A stretch of 64,000 nt of DNA from an uncultured Bacteroidales bacterium. GTDB taxonomy: Bacteria > Bacteroidota > Bacteroidia > Bacteroidales > ML635J-15. Positions 17,787 to 27,960 of this stretch are shown one piece after another; position 1 is the stretch's first letter; every line of letters starts with the position of its first letter. The notes below the pieces were generated by a model. The model searched no databases and had not been told where the DNA came from. It saw only the letters and a list, made by a program, of their open reading frames with translations. The stretch covers positions 16,280-80,279 of the forward strand of contig CALJNE010000004.1 of NCBI GenBank assembly GCA_937982115.1. The letters run 5' to 3'. The position numbers were made by a program, and so were the translations under genes.

Positions 17787-20729
17787 TTACAAAGTTTGTT
17801 TTACTTCAATTTCATCGAAAGCTTCAACAATATCCCCGACTTTAATGTCGTTAAATTTATCAATATTAAGACCGCATTCCTGTCCTGCAATAACTTCTTT
17901 TACATCGTCCTTAAATCGTTTGAGGCTTCCGAGATCTCCGGTATAAATTACAATACCGTCGCGAATGACTCTCACTTTAGATTTTCGATAAATTCTGCCT
18001 TCGGTAACCAAACAACCTGCGACAGTACCAACTTTGCTGATTTTGAAGATTTCGCGAACTTCGGCACTTCCGGTAATGTTTTCCTTAATTTCCGGAGATA
18101 ACATGCCCTCCATAGCGTCCTTCATATCATTAATTGCATCGTAAATGATAGAATACAATCTAATTTCGATTTGTTCTTTTTCTGCAAGTTTACGAGCATG
18201 AGAAGAAGGTCTAACCTGGAAGCCTACGATAACAGCATTAGAAGCGGCAGCTAACATAACATCAGATTCAGAAATTTGTCCCACGGCTTTGTGAATAATG
18301 TTAACCGCACATTTTTCTGTAGAAAGTTTAATAAGAGCATCAGACAGAGCTTCAACAGAACCGTCAACATCACCTTTAACGATAACATTAATTTCATTAA
18401 AGTTACCTAATGCAAGACGACGCCCAATTTCATCGAGAGTAATATGTTTCTTAGTTCTTAGTTCTTGCTCGCGTAATAGCTGCTGACGTTTATTAGCAAG
18501 GGTTCTGGCATCGTGATCGCTATCCATTACGTTGAATTTATCTCCTGCCATAGGAGCTCCGTTCAATCCGAGAATTTGTACCGGAGTTGAAGGCCCGGCA
18601 GACTCGAGCTTTTGTCCTCTTTCATTATACATTGCTTTTACACGACCTGTCTGGCAACCGGCTAAAACTACATCACCAACTTTAAGAGTTCCATTTTGAA
18701 CAATTAAAGTCGCCACATAACCTCTACCTTTATCAAGTGCTGATTCTATTACAGTACCGGAGGCTTTCTTATTCGGATTGGCTTTTAATTCCAATAACTC
18801 AGCCTCGAGCAGTACTTTTTCGAGTAGAAGGTCAACATTTAAACCAGCTTTTGCTGAAATTTCCTGACATTGATATTTTCCGCCCCATTCTTCCACAAGA
18901 TAATTCATATTCGCAAGAGCTTCTCTTATTTTGTCGGGATTTGCAGTAGGGAGATCTATTTTATTTATTGCAAAAACGATAGGAACACCTGCTGCACTGG
19001 CATGGTTAATAGCTTCAACGGTTTGAGGCATAATATTATCATCTGCAGCAATTACAATAATTGCTACGTCGGTAATTTGAGCACCGCGTGCACGCATAGC
19101 AGTAAATGCTTCATGACCGGGAGTATCGAGGAAAGTTATTTTTCTGCCGTCTTCGAAAGTAACAGAATAAGCTCCAATATGTTGAGTGATACCGCCTGCT
19201 TCGCCTTCGGCAACATTAGTATTACGAATTCTGTCAAGCAATTTTGTTTTCCCGTGGTCAACGTGTCCCATAACAGTAACTATCGGAGGACGCGGAACGA
19301 GATCTTCGGGATTGTCGGGTTCTTCTTCAATTTCATTAAGAACTTCGGCACTAACAAATTCAACAGAATAGCCGTATTCATCAGCTACAATAGCCATTGT
19401 TTCGGCATCCAGACGTTGATTTATTGACACAAACAATCCCAGACTCATGCAGCTGGCAATAACATTAGTTACAGGAACTTCCATCATCGAAGCCAATTCA
19501 TTTACCGAAACGAACTCTGTAACTTTGAGAATTTTCTTTTCGGCTTCGGCTTTTTCCATTTCTTCTTGACGACGTTGAGAGAATAATTCTCTTTTTTCTC
19601 TACGATATTTTGCAGCTTTAGATTTCTGTTTAGGAGTTGTAAGACGAGCTAAAGTTTCTTTAACCTGTTTTTGTACTTCTTCCTCGTCAATTTCAGGTTT
19701 TTTAACCTTAATCGGCTTCTTTATGGGTTTCTTTTTCTTCGTTTCAAATTCTACATCTTTTTCGATGTCTATTTTTAATTTTTTAATCCTTTTTCGCTTA
19801 GCTTTTATTTGTTCTCTTTCTTTTTCTCTCTGTTTTTGTCTTTCTTCTTTAAGCTGTTTTTTGCGTTTTTCAGATTCTTCTTGTTGTTTAATAAAACTAT
19901 CTAGATTTATTTTCCCGACAACATTCGGACCGGTAAGTTTTTCAACTTTTGTTTCGATGAATTCGGGTTCTTGTTTTTGTTCTTCTTTTGAAGGTTCTTG
20001 TTGAACTGTGCTTTCAATATTTTCTTCGGCCTGCACAACTACCTGCTGAGTGGATTCGATTTCAGGAGTTTTTTCGGTTTGAATTTCTTCCAACGGTTTC
20101 TCCTCTTTTTTGGTAGTTTCAGCAAGTTTTGACTTTTGTTTTTGGCGTTCTGCGAGTTTTTCTTCTTTAGTTTTCTTCTTTGGACGGGTTCTTTCGTTAA
20201 TTGAACTTAAGTCAACTTTACCAATAACTTTAGGACCGGTTATCTGTTCGGAAGAATTGTTTTCCTGTTCTTGTTGTAAAGATTCCTGAATTTCCGGTTG
20301 TGATGGGGCTTCGTCTTTTACTGATATTTCAACTTCAGCAAATTCTGGCTCTTCTATTTTTTGGGCTTCAACTTTTTCAGGAACTTGTTTTTCTGGTTCT
20401 TTCTCAACAACCGGAGTTGTAACGACAGGTTGTGTTTCCTTAACGGGTTCTACCTGTTTGACTTCGGGAGAAGAAGTTTTTTCTGGAACTTCAACTTTCT
20501 GTTCCTTAGGTATTTTTATTTTTTCAGTATTTTGAATAGCTTTTTCCTTTAAGGTTTTTGAGTCCTTAAAGTGCTGGTCTATTAAATCCAAATATTCAAA
20601 AGGCACTTTCTCGTTTGGATCATTTTTAACTTCCAATCCCTTGCCTTTGAGAAAATTTATTATTGTCGGAATACCAACATTATATTCTCTGGCAAGTGCA
20701 CTGAGCCTTTTTGGTTTATTTTCACTCAT
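17787..20729 (-). CDS. infB: Translation initiation factor IF-2
   Basis: 980 residues. The IF2-N helix region opens the protein ([24 protein letters not shown]). A long low-complexity Lys/Glu/Pro/Gln linker runs to about residue 400. A second IF2-N domain ([29 protein letters not shown]) precedes the G domain with GHVDHGKT near 488, [16 protein letters not shown], and NKIDL. Domains II-IV follow to the end. It places fMet-tRNA on the 30S subunit. It lies 17 bases after nusA in the conserved rimP-nusA-infB order. Confidence 0.97.
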   Translation of the reverse strand: MSENKPKRLSALAREYNVGIPTIINFLKGKGLEVKNDPNEKVPFEYLDLIDQHFKDSKTLKEKAIQNTEKIKIPKEQKVEVPEKTSSPEVKQVEPVKETQPVVTTPVVEKEPEKQVPEKVEAQKIEEPEFAEVEISVKDEAPSQPEIQESLQQEQENNSSEQITGPKVIGKVDLSSINERTRPKKKTKEEKLAERQKQKSKLAETTKKEEKPLEEIQTEKTPEIESTQQVVVQAEENIESTVQQEPSKEEQKQEPEFIETKVEKLTGPNVVGKINLDSFIKQQEESEKRKKQLKEERQKQREKEREQIKAKRKRIKKLKIDIEKDVEFETKKKKPIKKPIKVKKPEIDEEEVQKQVKETLARLTTPKQKSKAAKYRREKRELFSQRRQEEMEKAEAEKKILKVTEFVSVNELASMMEVPVTNVIASCMSLGLFVSINQRLDAETMAIVADEYGYSVEFVSAEVLNEIEEEPDNPEDLVPRPPIVTVMGHVDHGKTKLLDRIRNTNVAEGEAGGITQHIGAYSVTFEDGRKITFLDTPGHEAFTAMRARGAQITDVAIIVIAADDNIMPQTVEAINHASAAGVPIVFAINKIDLPTANPDKIREALANMNYLVEEWGGKYQCQEISAKAGLNVDLLLEKVLLEAELLELKANPNKKASGTVIESALDKGRGYVATLIVQNGTLKVGDVVLAGCQTGRVKAMYNERGQKLESAGPSTPVQILGLNGAPMAGDKFNVMDSDHDARTLANKRQQLLREQELRTKKHITLDEIGRRLALGNFNEINVIVKGDVDGSVEALSDALIKLSTEKCAVNIIHKAVGQISESDVMLAAASNAVIVGFQVRPSSHARKLAEKEQIEIRLYSIIYDAINDMKDAMEGMLSPEIKENITGSAEVREIFKISKVGTVAGCLVTEGRIYRKSKVRVIRDGIVIYTGDLGSLKRFKDDVKEVIAGQECGLNIDKFNDIKVGDIVEAFDEIEVKQTL

Positions 20730-20746
20730 ATCTTGAACAATATTTT

Positions 20747-21991
20747 TTAATTTTCTTCAAATTCTTCACTTAATATTTTACGAACCTCAAGGATGGTTTC
20801 TTCTTCGAGGTCTGTACGTTTCAATAATTCTTCAACGGTCAACTTCAAAACAGATTTTGCAGTATCACAACCGATTGACTTAAGTTCGTCAATAATCCAT
20901 TGATCAATTTCGTCCGAAAATTCATCAAGAAATACATCGTCTTCATCCTCTTCGAGGTCGCGGTAGGCATCAATGGTAAGCCCAACTAACTGACTTGCAA
21001 GTTTAATATTATATCCTCCTTTACCAATAGCCAACGAAACCTGATCACTCTTTAAGAATACATCAGCTTTTTTAGATTCAGGATAAATTTTAATCGAAGA
21101 TATTTTTGCCGGACTTAAAGCTCTTTGTATTAGTAATTGTAAATTATTTGTATAATTAACAATGTCTATATTTTCGTTATGTAATTCTCTGACTATGCCG
21201 TGAATTCTGCTTCCTTTCATTCCAACGCAAGCACCAACCGGGTCCACTCTTTCGTCATAAGATTCAACAGCAACTTTAGCTCTCTCTCCCGGTATGCGAA
21301 CAATTTTCTTTATTGTGATAACTCCGTCAAGAATTTCGGGAATTTCTTGTTCGAACAATCTTTCGAGAAATACTTCAGAAGTTCTGGAAAGAATAATAAT
21401 TGGAGTTCCGTTTTTCATTTCGACGGATTTTACTACGGCACGCAGCGTATCGCCTTTTTTGTATTTATCGTTTGGAATTTGTTCGCTTTTGGGGAGAATT
21501 AACTCAACACCTTCATCATCAAGTACAAGTATTTCACGTTTCCATACCTGATATACTTCACCAACAACCAGATCGCCTACTTTGTCTTTATACTTAAGAT
21601 AAATATTATCTTTTTCTCTTTCTAATATTTTTGTTTGTAAATTTTGTTTAAGAGCCATAATCGCTCTACGTCCGAATTGTTCGAAGCTGATTTTATCAGA
21701 ATATTCTTCCCCCGGTTCATAATCTTCGTCAATTTTTCTTGCTTCGGACAATGGAATCTGAGTTTCTTTATCTTCAAATTCTTCATCTTCCACTACGGTC
21801 CAATAGCGATAAATTTCGATTTCACCATTTTGGTCATTAACAATTACATCAAATCTAACATCCGGACCCAGCAATTTTGTTAATGTTGCGGTAAAAACAT
21901 CTTTAATAACACCAATCATGGTGGCTCTGTCAATATTCTTTAATTCCTTAAATTCCGCAAAGGTTTCAATCAAATTATTTTGCAAATTCAT
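20747..21991 (-). CDS. nusA: Transcription termination/antitermination factor NusA
   Basis: 414 residues. The order is NTD ([33 protein letters not shown]), S1 domain ([33 protein letters not shown]), KH1 with [34 protein letters not shown]2 with [32 protein letters not shown], and a short acidic helical C-terminus. NusA binds RNA polymerase and promotes pausing and hairpin-dependent termination. This matters here because the operon leader carries a terminator hairpin just before rimP, so NusA could control its own expression. Confidence 0.97.
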   Translation of the reverse strand: MNLQNNLIETFAEFKELKNIDRATMIGVIKDVFTATLTKLLGPDVRFDVIVNDQNGEIEIYRYWTVVEDEEFEDKETQIPLSEARKIDEDYEPGEEYSDKISFEQFGRRAIMALKQNLQTKILEREKDNIYLKYKDKVGDLVVGEVYQVWKREILVLDDEGVELILPKSEQIPNDKYKKGDTLRAVVKSVEMKNGTPIIILSRTSEVFLERLFEQEIPEILDGVITIKKIVRIPGERAKVAVESYDERVDPVGACVGMKGSRIHGIVRELHNENIDIVNYTNNLQLLIQRALSPAKISSIKIYPESKKADVFLKSDQVSLAIGKGGYNIKLASQLVGLTIDAYRDLEEDEDDVFLDEFSDEIDQWIIDELKSIGCDTAKSVLKLTVEELLKRTDLEEETILEVRKILSEEFEEN

Positions 21992-22002
21992 AACTCTTTT
22001 TT

Positions 22003-22449
22003 TTAAAAAACTAATTTAGTTGATTTTATTTCGTTAAATTCTATTTTTAACATCTCTATATTTTCTTTATTATCTTTTGATTTTTTAACTTTTATTGGAC
22101 TTACTAAAATATAATTTTCGTGAACTTCATTAAGAACAACTCGATTTTTAGTACCATCCTTCTTTACAATATCCACTTGTTTACCAGTATTTTTTTGATA
22201 TTGTTCAATAACTTTGAATGCAACACTCAATCCCGGACTACCAACCTCGAGTGAAAAATCTTCTTGTTCGCGATCGAGATTTTCTTCGATATATTTACTT
22301 AGTTCTTCGCATCTTTCGATTTTAAGACCGTCGAAGCTATCAAAACAAATAATAATCTCGTTATTCCTCGAGACTTTAACATCTACAAGGAATTCACGAT
22401 TTTTGAGAGCCTTCAGGCACAAGTCTTTTATTTTTTCCACTTCAATCAT
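22003..22449 (-). CDS. rimP: Ribosome maturation factor RimP
   Basis: 148 residues from ATG at 22449 (MIEVEKIKDLCLKAL), the usual RimP length. A longer reading frame opens at 22536, but it would translate through the leader hairpin and its U-tract and adds 29 residues absent from the family. Core motifs: DVKVSRNNEIIICFDSFDGLKIERCEELSKYIEENLDRE, then FSLEVGSPGLSVAF (the characteristic E(V)xSPG). The C-terminal SH3-like domain follows. RimP helps 30S assembly and leads the nusA-infB operon. Confidence 0.92.
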   Translation of the reverse strand: MIEVEKIKDLCLKALKNREFLVDVKVSRNNEIIICFDSFDGLKIERCEELSKYIEENLDREQEDFSLEVGSPGLSVAFKVIEQYQKNTGKQVDIVKKDGTKNRVVLNEVHENYILVSPIKVKKSKDNKENIEMLKIEFNEIKSTKLVF

Positions 22450-22466
22450 ATTCTTCGATATAAAAA

Positions 22467-22487
22467 CAGGGGACATTCCGTCCCCTG
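22467..22487 (-). terminator. Terminator/attenuator hairpin in the rimP leader
   Basis: On the minus strand an 8-bp perfect stem CAGGGGAC/GTCCCCTG with a GGAAT loop is followed by TTTTTATAT. The rimP ATG is only 12 bases past the U-tract, too close to fit a promoter in between. Any rimP-nusA-infB transcript therefore has to read through this hairpin. It may also end the upstream LPP20/outer-membrane transcript. Confidence 0.82.
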
Positions 22488-22510
22488 AATATTCGTACCC
22501 AAAATCACCG

Positions 22511-22542
22511 CAAAAATAATATTTTTTTTCAAACAAAACAAA
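22511..22542 (-). promoter_or_regulatory. Predicted promoter of rimP-nusA-infB
   Basis: On the minus strand TTTG (22539-22542) and TATTTTTG (22511-22518) are 20 bases apart, a full match to the Bacteroidota consensus. A transcript starting about 7 bases later would carry a leader of roughly 55 nt that contains the hairpin at 22467-22487. Confidence 0.55.
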
Positions 22543-22691
22543 ATTTATTTCTAAAATTTATTTTTTGGTGAATTTACAGAATAAAAGAGAAGAGAGCTCC
22601 TATTGAATTGAGGAATTATCTCCTGACCAGAATCTTCAAGCGGACATTCTTTCAGCAATAGTTTTAAAAAGATTGAGAAATAAGTTAAATT

Positions 22692-23372
22692 CTACTGATT
22701 AACAATGCCGAAAAGAATCATAAAACCGGAATAATCTATTCTGGAATTATCAAATTTGAAATTTCCAGAAGCTTTTGAATCTGCTGAAGTATAAGCCGTA
22801 AAATTGCCGCTAATCGGATATTTTTGTTTGCCTGAATAGTAATTTAATCCTGCATAAACTGATAATTTTTTGGACAAACGATATGTTAATTTTCCGCCAT
22901 AAATATAACCTCCGCCAAAACCATGCTTTTTAAAATCAACATTTGAAAATACAGCCTGAAAATTTTGTATTTCAGCAATAGAGCGATCAAAATTTCCTGT
23001 TATAAATTTTTGATTAAACCCATAATACATAAATGCGCCTCCCTGAGCAGAAATCTTAATTTTATTTATGGGGAGCGATAAAGCCACTAAAATATTCAAT
23101 TCGGCAGTTTGAAAAGGTCCGATAAGTGGTAGTTTTGTTGAATAACTATCGGGCAAATCCACTAAACTTAATCCTCCGACACTCATCATTCCTATACCGG
23201 GAGATATTTGCAGATAATTCCCTGCATTTATGGGCATGCTAATATTTAAAGGAGCTATCGGATTTGAAAAATATCCGTTTCGAGGAATGAAATATGAAAA
23301 TCCTACCGATTGGGAAAATAAAATACTAATTTGAAACAGAATAAAAATTACAAAAAGAAAGGATTTTTTCAT
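22692..23372 (-). CDS. Small predicted outer-membrane beta-barrel protein, unknown function
   Basis: 226 residues with a signal peptide (MKKSFLFVIFILFQISILFSQ). The mature part alternates polar and aromatic/hydrophobic residues with many Gly, Tyr and Ser, as in porin-like barrels: GFGGGYIYGGKLTYRLSKKLSVYAGLNYYSGKQKYP. The last strand, IDYSGFMILFGIVNQ, has the look of a C-terminal beta strand. It lies 21 bases after the LPP20-type lipoprotein gene and is probably co-transcribed. I do not recognise a named family; a surface or envelope role is inference. Confidence 0.65.
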   Translation of the reverse strand: MKKSFLFVIFILFQISILFSQSVGFSYFIPRNGYFSNPIAPLNISMPINAGNYLQISPGIGMMSVGGLSLVDLPDSYSTKLPLIGPFQTAELNILVALSLPINKIKISAQGGAFMYYGFNQKFITGNFDRSIAEIQNFQAVFSNVDFKKHGFGGGYIYGGKLTYRLSKKLSVYAGLNYYSGKQKYPISGNFTAYTSADSKASGNFKFDNSRIDYSGFMILFGIVNQ

Positions 23373-23393
23373 TTGAAAAGTTTTTGTTTGTTA

Positions 23394-24755
23394 TTAGTTT
23401 ATACGAATAAGTCTTAAATTTTCGAACTCAAAGCTTTTTATATTTTGTTCGTTTTGTGGGATATAATAAATTTTACCCGAAACAAAAAACAGAGAAGTTT
23501 CATCAACTAAAGATTTAAACAATCCAAAAAACGGATCTTGATATTCCGCAACGCGAAAACTAATGGTTTGGTCGCCTTTACCTTCGATGAAAATATCTTT
23601 TTCAAAAATTAGATATTGTTGTTTTTTGTCGGCTCCAACAAGTTTACGTAAACTAATTTTTGAATCACGTGAAACTTCCAACTCTACTTTTTTTATTGTA
23701 AAAGAATTCTGAGATATTACTCTCAACGGTATAAACCATTCACTATATTTCTGAAACAAATCCGACCACTGTCTCACTCTCAAAGGCTCATTTACAAACA
23801 ATCTTATTGTGTTTTCATCATCAGGAATATTAAGTTTTATGCTGATGGTTTTATTTAAAATAGTCTGGTCAATATAAATAAATTCGGTTTCATTGTTTTT
23901 GCAATAGTCAACATCATAAAAAATTTCCAGTTGTTTTTGGTCTTTCAAAAATTGTTTTTTTATCAATGTAGCACAATTAGACTCAAAACGAAAATCCTGA
24001 TTTAGTTTTAAAACTTTATTTTGTGATATTAAAGCCAAAATAAGATGCCCACGTTTGTTAGTCAGCACTTCAAATCTTAAATCCTCTAAATAATTTGTGG
24101 CATTTTCAGCAATTATTTTAGCTTTAGTTTTGCGAGTACCGGTAAAAATATTGCTAAGTGCTTCTGCTTTTCTCTTTATTGAGGCAATAGCAAAAACATC
24201 ATCGGTTTCATAAAGTTCATTTTCTATGGCATTAAGTTCGTTAGTGAAAGCCTGGTCTGTTTTTTCCCACTCGCTAATAAGTTTTTCCAATTCGGAATTA
24301 GGAAAAGGATAAATCAAATGATAATGAATTTTAAATGTCCCGTCGGGATATTTCTTTTTTTCCCAGTAATACTCAGAAACTTTTGAAATGCTGATACCTC
24401 TTAAAGAATTAAAAAAATCAGTTACAATTTTAGTACTCACATCAGTACTTTGAGCATATTTTGACATTTCGTTTATGATCTGTTCGGATATTTGCATATT
24501 TGTTTCAGAAAAAATATTCACAGCAACAGAAGAAACGATTTTTTCACGAACTTTTCGCATTGCATCTTCCTGTGCTTTCTCGTGAGTCTCACCAATTCCT
24601 TCAACAATTATGCTTCCACGCTGTATACCGTATATCCATTCAGGTTTTTCTTTAGAAGATTTTTGAACAACCCTTGGCATCTGACAGGAAAATATTGTTA
24701 TAGTTATTATTAAACCTGATAGTATGATTTTTAGACCGTGTAAAATTTTCACCAT
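23394..24755 (-). CDS. LPP20-domain lipoprotein
   Basis: 453 residues. A lipoprotein signal ends at IFSCQ (Cys24). Residues about 37-85 resemble the LPP20 fold: KPEWIYGIQRGSIIVEGIGETHEKAQEDAMRKVREKIVSSV. The rest is mixed alpha/beta with a region near 250-430 that suggests immunoglobulin-like or DUF4384-like strands, unassigned. LPP20 proteins are envelope lipoproteins of unknown activity. Next downstream gene is the small barrel protein, so the pair may form an envelope complex (inference). Confidence 0.75.
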   Translation of the reverse strand: MVKILHGLKIILSGLIITITIFSCQMPRVVQKSSKEKPEWIYGIQRGSIIVEGIGETHEKAQEDAMRKVREKIVSSVAVNIFSETNMQISEQIINEMSKYAQSTDVSTKIVTDFFNSLRGISISKVSEYYWEKKKYPDGTFKIHYHLIYPFPNSELEKLISEWEKTDQAFTNELNAIENELYETDDVFAIASIKRKAEALSNIFTGTRKTKAKIIAENATNYLEDLRFEVLTNKRGHLILALISQNKVLKLNQDFRFESNCATLIKKQFLKDQKQLEIFYDVDYCKNNETEFIYIDQTILNKTISIKLNIPDDENTIRLFVNEPLRVRQWSDLFQKYSEWFIPLRVISQNSFTIKKVELEVSRDSKISLRKLVGADKKQQYLIFEKDIFIEGKGDQTISFRVAEYQDPFFGLFKSLVDETSLFFVSGKIYYIPQNEQNIKSFEFENLRLIRIN

Positions 24756-24933
24756 AACTAAAAAATTTTAATTTATCAAAAATACTTAATCAAAAATTAT
24801 TCCCAAAAATAGTTTAACAAAAATATTAAACTCCAACTTGTTGATTAACAAAATATTAATATTATAAAAACATCTACTTAATGTAGGTTGAAGAAATTTT
24901 TATAATTTTGCGGGCTAATTTAAAGACGAGAAT

Positions 24934-26196
24934 ATGACTTCTAACGCATTGAAAATCAACGTAAATTCTGAAATAGGGAAATTAAATGCAGTAATATTAC
25001 ACACTCCAGGAGCAGAAATCCAGAATATGACCCCGGAAAACGCCGAAAGAGCATTGTATAGCGACATTTTAAACCTCCATGTTGCACAAATTGAATACAA
25101 ACAATTATCGGGAGTACTTGAAAAAGTGACAAAAATCTATCAGGTAAGAGAACTGCTGGAAGATATTTTGAAAAATAACAGAGTTAAAGAAACTTTAATA
25201 GAAAAGATTTGTAAAAACGAAAACGTGTCGTTTCAGAAATGTGCACTTGATGAACTTGATAACAAGGAATTAGCAAGGCAACTAATTGAAGGCGTTTTAC
25301 TGAAAAAAGAAACCCTCTCTGATTTTTTAAGTAAAAAAAGATATTTATTGCAGCCATTACACAATTTCTTTTTTACTCGCGACGCTGCTATTTCGATAAA
25401 CGAAAAAGTGCTAATTGCCCGCATGGCAAATAAAGTGAGAGAAAGAGAATCTATGATAATGCAGGCAATATTTGATTTCCATCCTGCATTTTCCACAACA
25501 ACAATAAACCCTGTTGAAGATAAATTTTTCTCAGAAAACATAAAAATAGAAGGCGGAGATATTCTTGTTGCTCGCGAAGATGTTTTGCTAATTGGAATTG
25601 GATCACGTACAACACCTCAAGGTGTTGACTTTATTCTTAGAAGGTTAAAAGAAAAAAAGATGAACATGAGTATAATAGTTCAAGAATTACCGCTCAGTCC
25701 GGAATCATTTATTCACCTTGATATGGTATTCACTTTCCTCGACAAAAATAAATGCATGATCTATGAACCGATAATTACTCGTCCGAATAAATATCAAACA
25801 GTATTGATTTCTGTTGACAACGGAAAAGTAAAAATCTCCGAAAAAACTAATTTACTTAAAGCAACTAAAGAATTAGGTTTTGACCTAGAACCTATTTACT
25901 GCGGCGGAACAGAGGATTCATGGATACAACAAAGAGAACAATGGCACAGCGGAGCAAATTTCTTTGCTTTTGCCCCCGGAAAAGTAATTGGTTACGAGCG
26001 TAATGTTTATACCATTGAAGAACTCTCAAAACACGGCTTCGAAGTATTAAAAGCAGAAGATATAATCAATAATAAAGTACATCCCGATAATTACGATAAA
26101 TGCGTTGTAACAATTGCAGGATCTGAATTATCAAGAGGAGGCGGAGGTGCAAGATGTATGACAATGCCAATTAATCGAGAAAATATCGAATGGTAG
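24934..26196 (+). CDS. arcA: Arginine deiminase
   Basis: 420 residues, the family length. Catalytic elements: FTRDAAISINEKVLIARM, EGGDILV with acidic substrate contacts, HLDMVFTFLD with the catalytic His, and the nucleophile in GGGGARCMTMPINRENIEW (Cys408). It converts arginine to citrulline and ammonia. No arcB, arcC or arcD is nearby, so the full ATP-yielding pathway is not shown in this window. A TAATTTTG element 24 bases upstream of the start fits a -7 box. The gene stands alone. Confidence 0.95.
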   Translation: MTSNALKINVNSEIGKLNAVILHTPGAEIQNMTPENAERALYSDILNLHVAQIEYKQLSGVLEKVTKIYQVRELLEDILKNNRVKETLIEKICKNENVSFQKCALDELDNKELARQLIEGVLLKKETLSDFLSKKRYLLQPLHNFFFTRDAAISINEKVLIARMANKVRERESMIMQAIFDFHPAFSTTTINPVEDKFFSENIKIEGGDILVAREDVLLIGIGSRTTPQGVDFILRRLKEKKMNMSIIVQELPLSPESFIHLDMVFTFLDKNKCMIYEPIITRPNKYQTVLISVDNGKVKISEKTNLLKATKELGFDLEPIYCGGTEDSWIQQREQWHSGANFFAFAPGKVIGYERNVYTIEELSKHGFEVLKAEDIINNKVHPDNYDKCVVTIAGSELSRGGGGARCMTMPINRENIEW

Positions 26197-26470
26197 AAAA
26201 ATTCTAATACAAAGTTTTTCAATCACAGATTAGTTATATTAGATTGTTTACTTTCTATTATGTGTATGTTAATGGAATTTAAGCTATTCTTTATTTTTTT
26301 AGATAGAAATTATTATTTGTTCAGTTCAACGATAATTATTTGAACGAGGCATTGATTATTAGCAAATATAACGTTGAAATAATTAAAAATCATTCAGGAA
26401 TTTCGGTTAACCTTTTAAATTTAAAATTTATTGAACCCTGCGAAAAGTGTCGCTTTAATTTTAGGAGTTT

Positions 26471-27460
26471 TTAATTATAATTATAAACTAAATTTTCATT
26501 AAAATCAACTTTAAACCTTATGTTATTTGATTTCCATTTACGTTTTATCGCAACATATTCATCCAAACTTAAAGAATTTATGTGAAGAAAATCCTGATAT
26601 AAAATCTCCATCTTCAAATATTTTATCCAAGCAAGTCTCACCTCCAACAGCTTATAATAATTCGGAACAGATTTTAAACTTTTAAGAAAAGAATAAAAAT
26701 TAGCATATACCTGCAAGTACTTCGTGGCAACTCCTCGCATAAACCGATTTATAAATTCTTTAAATTCCTCAACTTTGTACCCGTGCATTTTCAAACTATT
26801 CTCCAACCTCCTGATTTTTATAGTGCTATTTTTCTCTTTTATCAATTGTTTAACATCGTCAATTAAAATTTTTTCATCATCCTTAAAAAATAATAAAGAT
26901 TTATTCGCAACTCTGCCAGAAAAACGTTCGTGAAAATCTTTACTTATACTATCTCCAACGTTAATAAACTTAAACTCAGTTAATCGGCTATCAGTAATAG
27001 AACACAAATTAACTTTCTGTAATTTTTTCTTGATGCTCCGAGTAGCTTGCTTACGTCCTTTTTCACTAAAATTAAAACTTACTTTATTGGCAATCGTTAC
27101 CGACTCGTAATCCTGCTTAACTAATTGCAAAGCTATAAAAATCTTGTGTCGCCAGTCAAAAGCGGTTAAAATACTAATTCCAAATTTATTAGAAATATTT
27201 TTTATCGTCAAAACTTCCCCACTATTAAACATATCAAATAATTGCAAAAATTTCTCTTTCTTATTTATGTAATGAATGCTGCTCCCACTCGTCGGAATGA
27301 AAGTACGACGACATATTTTGCATCTATATCTCGAGACATTTACGTATTTTCCAAACTTAACAAAATGTTTACTTCCACAATGAGGACATTCCTTGATTGG
27401 CAGATTCACAATTTCTTGCGGGAATGGATTGCGTTTTGGTTTTTTAGGTTTTTGGTTCAT
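26471..27460 (-). CDS. IS1595-type transposase-like protein with altered catalytic residues
   Basis: 329 residues with no frameshift. A zinc ribbon (C25-PHC28...C47-KIC50) is followed by a helix-turn-helix (about 84-107) and an IS1595/ISXO2-like core that ends in MRGVATKYLQVYANFYSF, a strong family signature. By eye, the first acidic catalytic position (DE before the ESEKG-like stretch in the family) reads IANKVSFNFSEKG, and the final His of the NxYHSxLK motif reads YKVEEFKEF. So two of three DDE-type positions appear lost. It may be a dead element or a domesticated DNA-binding protein. No terminal inverted repeats were found. A related gene lies at the right edge. Confidence 0.72.
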   Translation of the reverse strand: MNQKPKKPKRNPFPQEIVNLPIKECPHCGSKHFVKFGKYVNVSRYRCKICRRTFIPTSGSSIHYINKKEKFLQLFDMFNSGEVLTIKNISNKFGISILTAFDWRHKIFIALQLVKQDYESVTIANKVSFNFSEKGRKQATRSIKKKLQKVNLCSITDSRLTEFKFINVGDSISKDFHERFSGRVANKSLLFFKDDEKILIDDVKQLIKEKNSTIKIRRLENSLKMHGYKVEEFKEFINRFMRGVATKYLQVYANFYSFLKSLKSVPNYYKLLEVRLAWIKYLKMEILYQDFLHINSLSLDEYVAIKRKWKSNNIRFKVDFNENLVYNYN

Positions 27461-27960
27461 TTTATAACGTTTTTCAATTAAAAAATCAAAATTTCAACAC
27501 ATATTTATAATAAAATATAATTTTAAAAAAACATCTTTCCGATTCATAAATATTTCATCAAAATTAAATAAAAAATACACTTCCAAAATTACAAGATTCC
27601 TTGATTGGCAGGTTCACAATTTCTTGCGGGAATGGATTGCGTTTTACTTTTTTCTTTGTCTGGTTCATTTTTTAAAGGTTTTACTATTAACAAATTTTTG
27701 CAAATGTAATAAAAGAATCGAAATTTCAACACATTTTTGTAATAAATTATAATATTTAAAAAAAACACCTCTCCGATTCATAAATACATCATCAAATTTT
27801 AATAAAATAAAAACTACTCTCCCATTATTATAGCATTCCTTAATTGGCAAGTCCACAATTTCTTGCTGGAAAGTATTTCGTTCTACTTTTTTAGGTTTCT
27901 GATTCATCTTTTGAATGATTTTAGATTAAAACAAAAAACAACACATATTTATAATTTATT
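27461..27960 (-). repeat. Tandem copies of the leader and first codons of the IS1595-type gene
   Basis: The ATG and first ~24 codons of the 26471-27460 gene recur at 27668 and 27907 on the minus strand, 208 and 239 bases apart. Each is preceded by a similar AT-rich leader containing ATGTGTTG and, within the unit, ATTTATGAATCGGA. Copy at 27668 reads MNQTKKKVKRNPFPQEIVNL and stops after 34 codons. Copy at 27907 reads MNQKPKKVERNTFQQEIVDL, stays open for 80 codons and ends in an ATGA overlap with the next copy. The homology fades inside the zinc ribbon, so the units are truncated duplicates. Confidence 0.8.

Noticed and set aside
18870..19427. 185-codon plus-strand reading frame opposite infB
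   Set aside because: It is the antisense shadow of the conserved IF-2 G domain.
22450..22536. N-terminal extension of RimP from the start at 22536
   Set aside because: It would translate across the terminator hairpin and U-tract, and the RimP family starts at the MIEVEKI position.
22590..22702. Plus-strand fragment reading EELSPDQNLQADILSAIVLKRL before a stop
   Set aside because: About 30 codons with no start and no family match; it may be a remnant but cannot be supported.
26305..26473. Plus-strand reading frame ending in FIEPCEKCRFNFRSF between arcA and the IS1595-type gene
   Set aside because: About 55 codons without a start or recognisable family; Cys pair alone is weak evidence.
27665..27907. 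80-codon reading frame as a separate gene
   Set aside because: Its first 24 codons are a copy of the IS1595-type gene start and the rest is leader sequence, so it is listed as a repeat unit.
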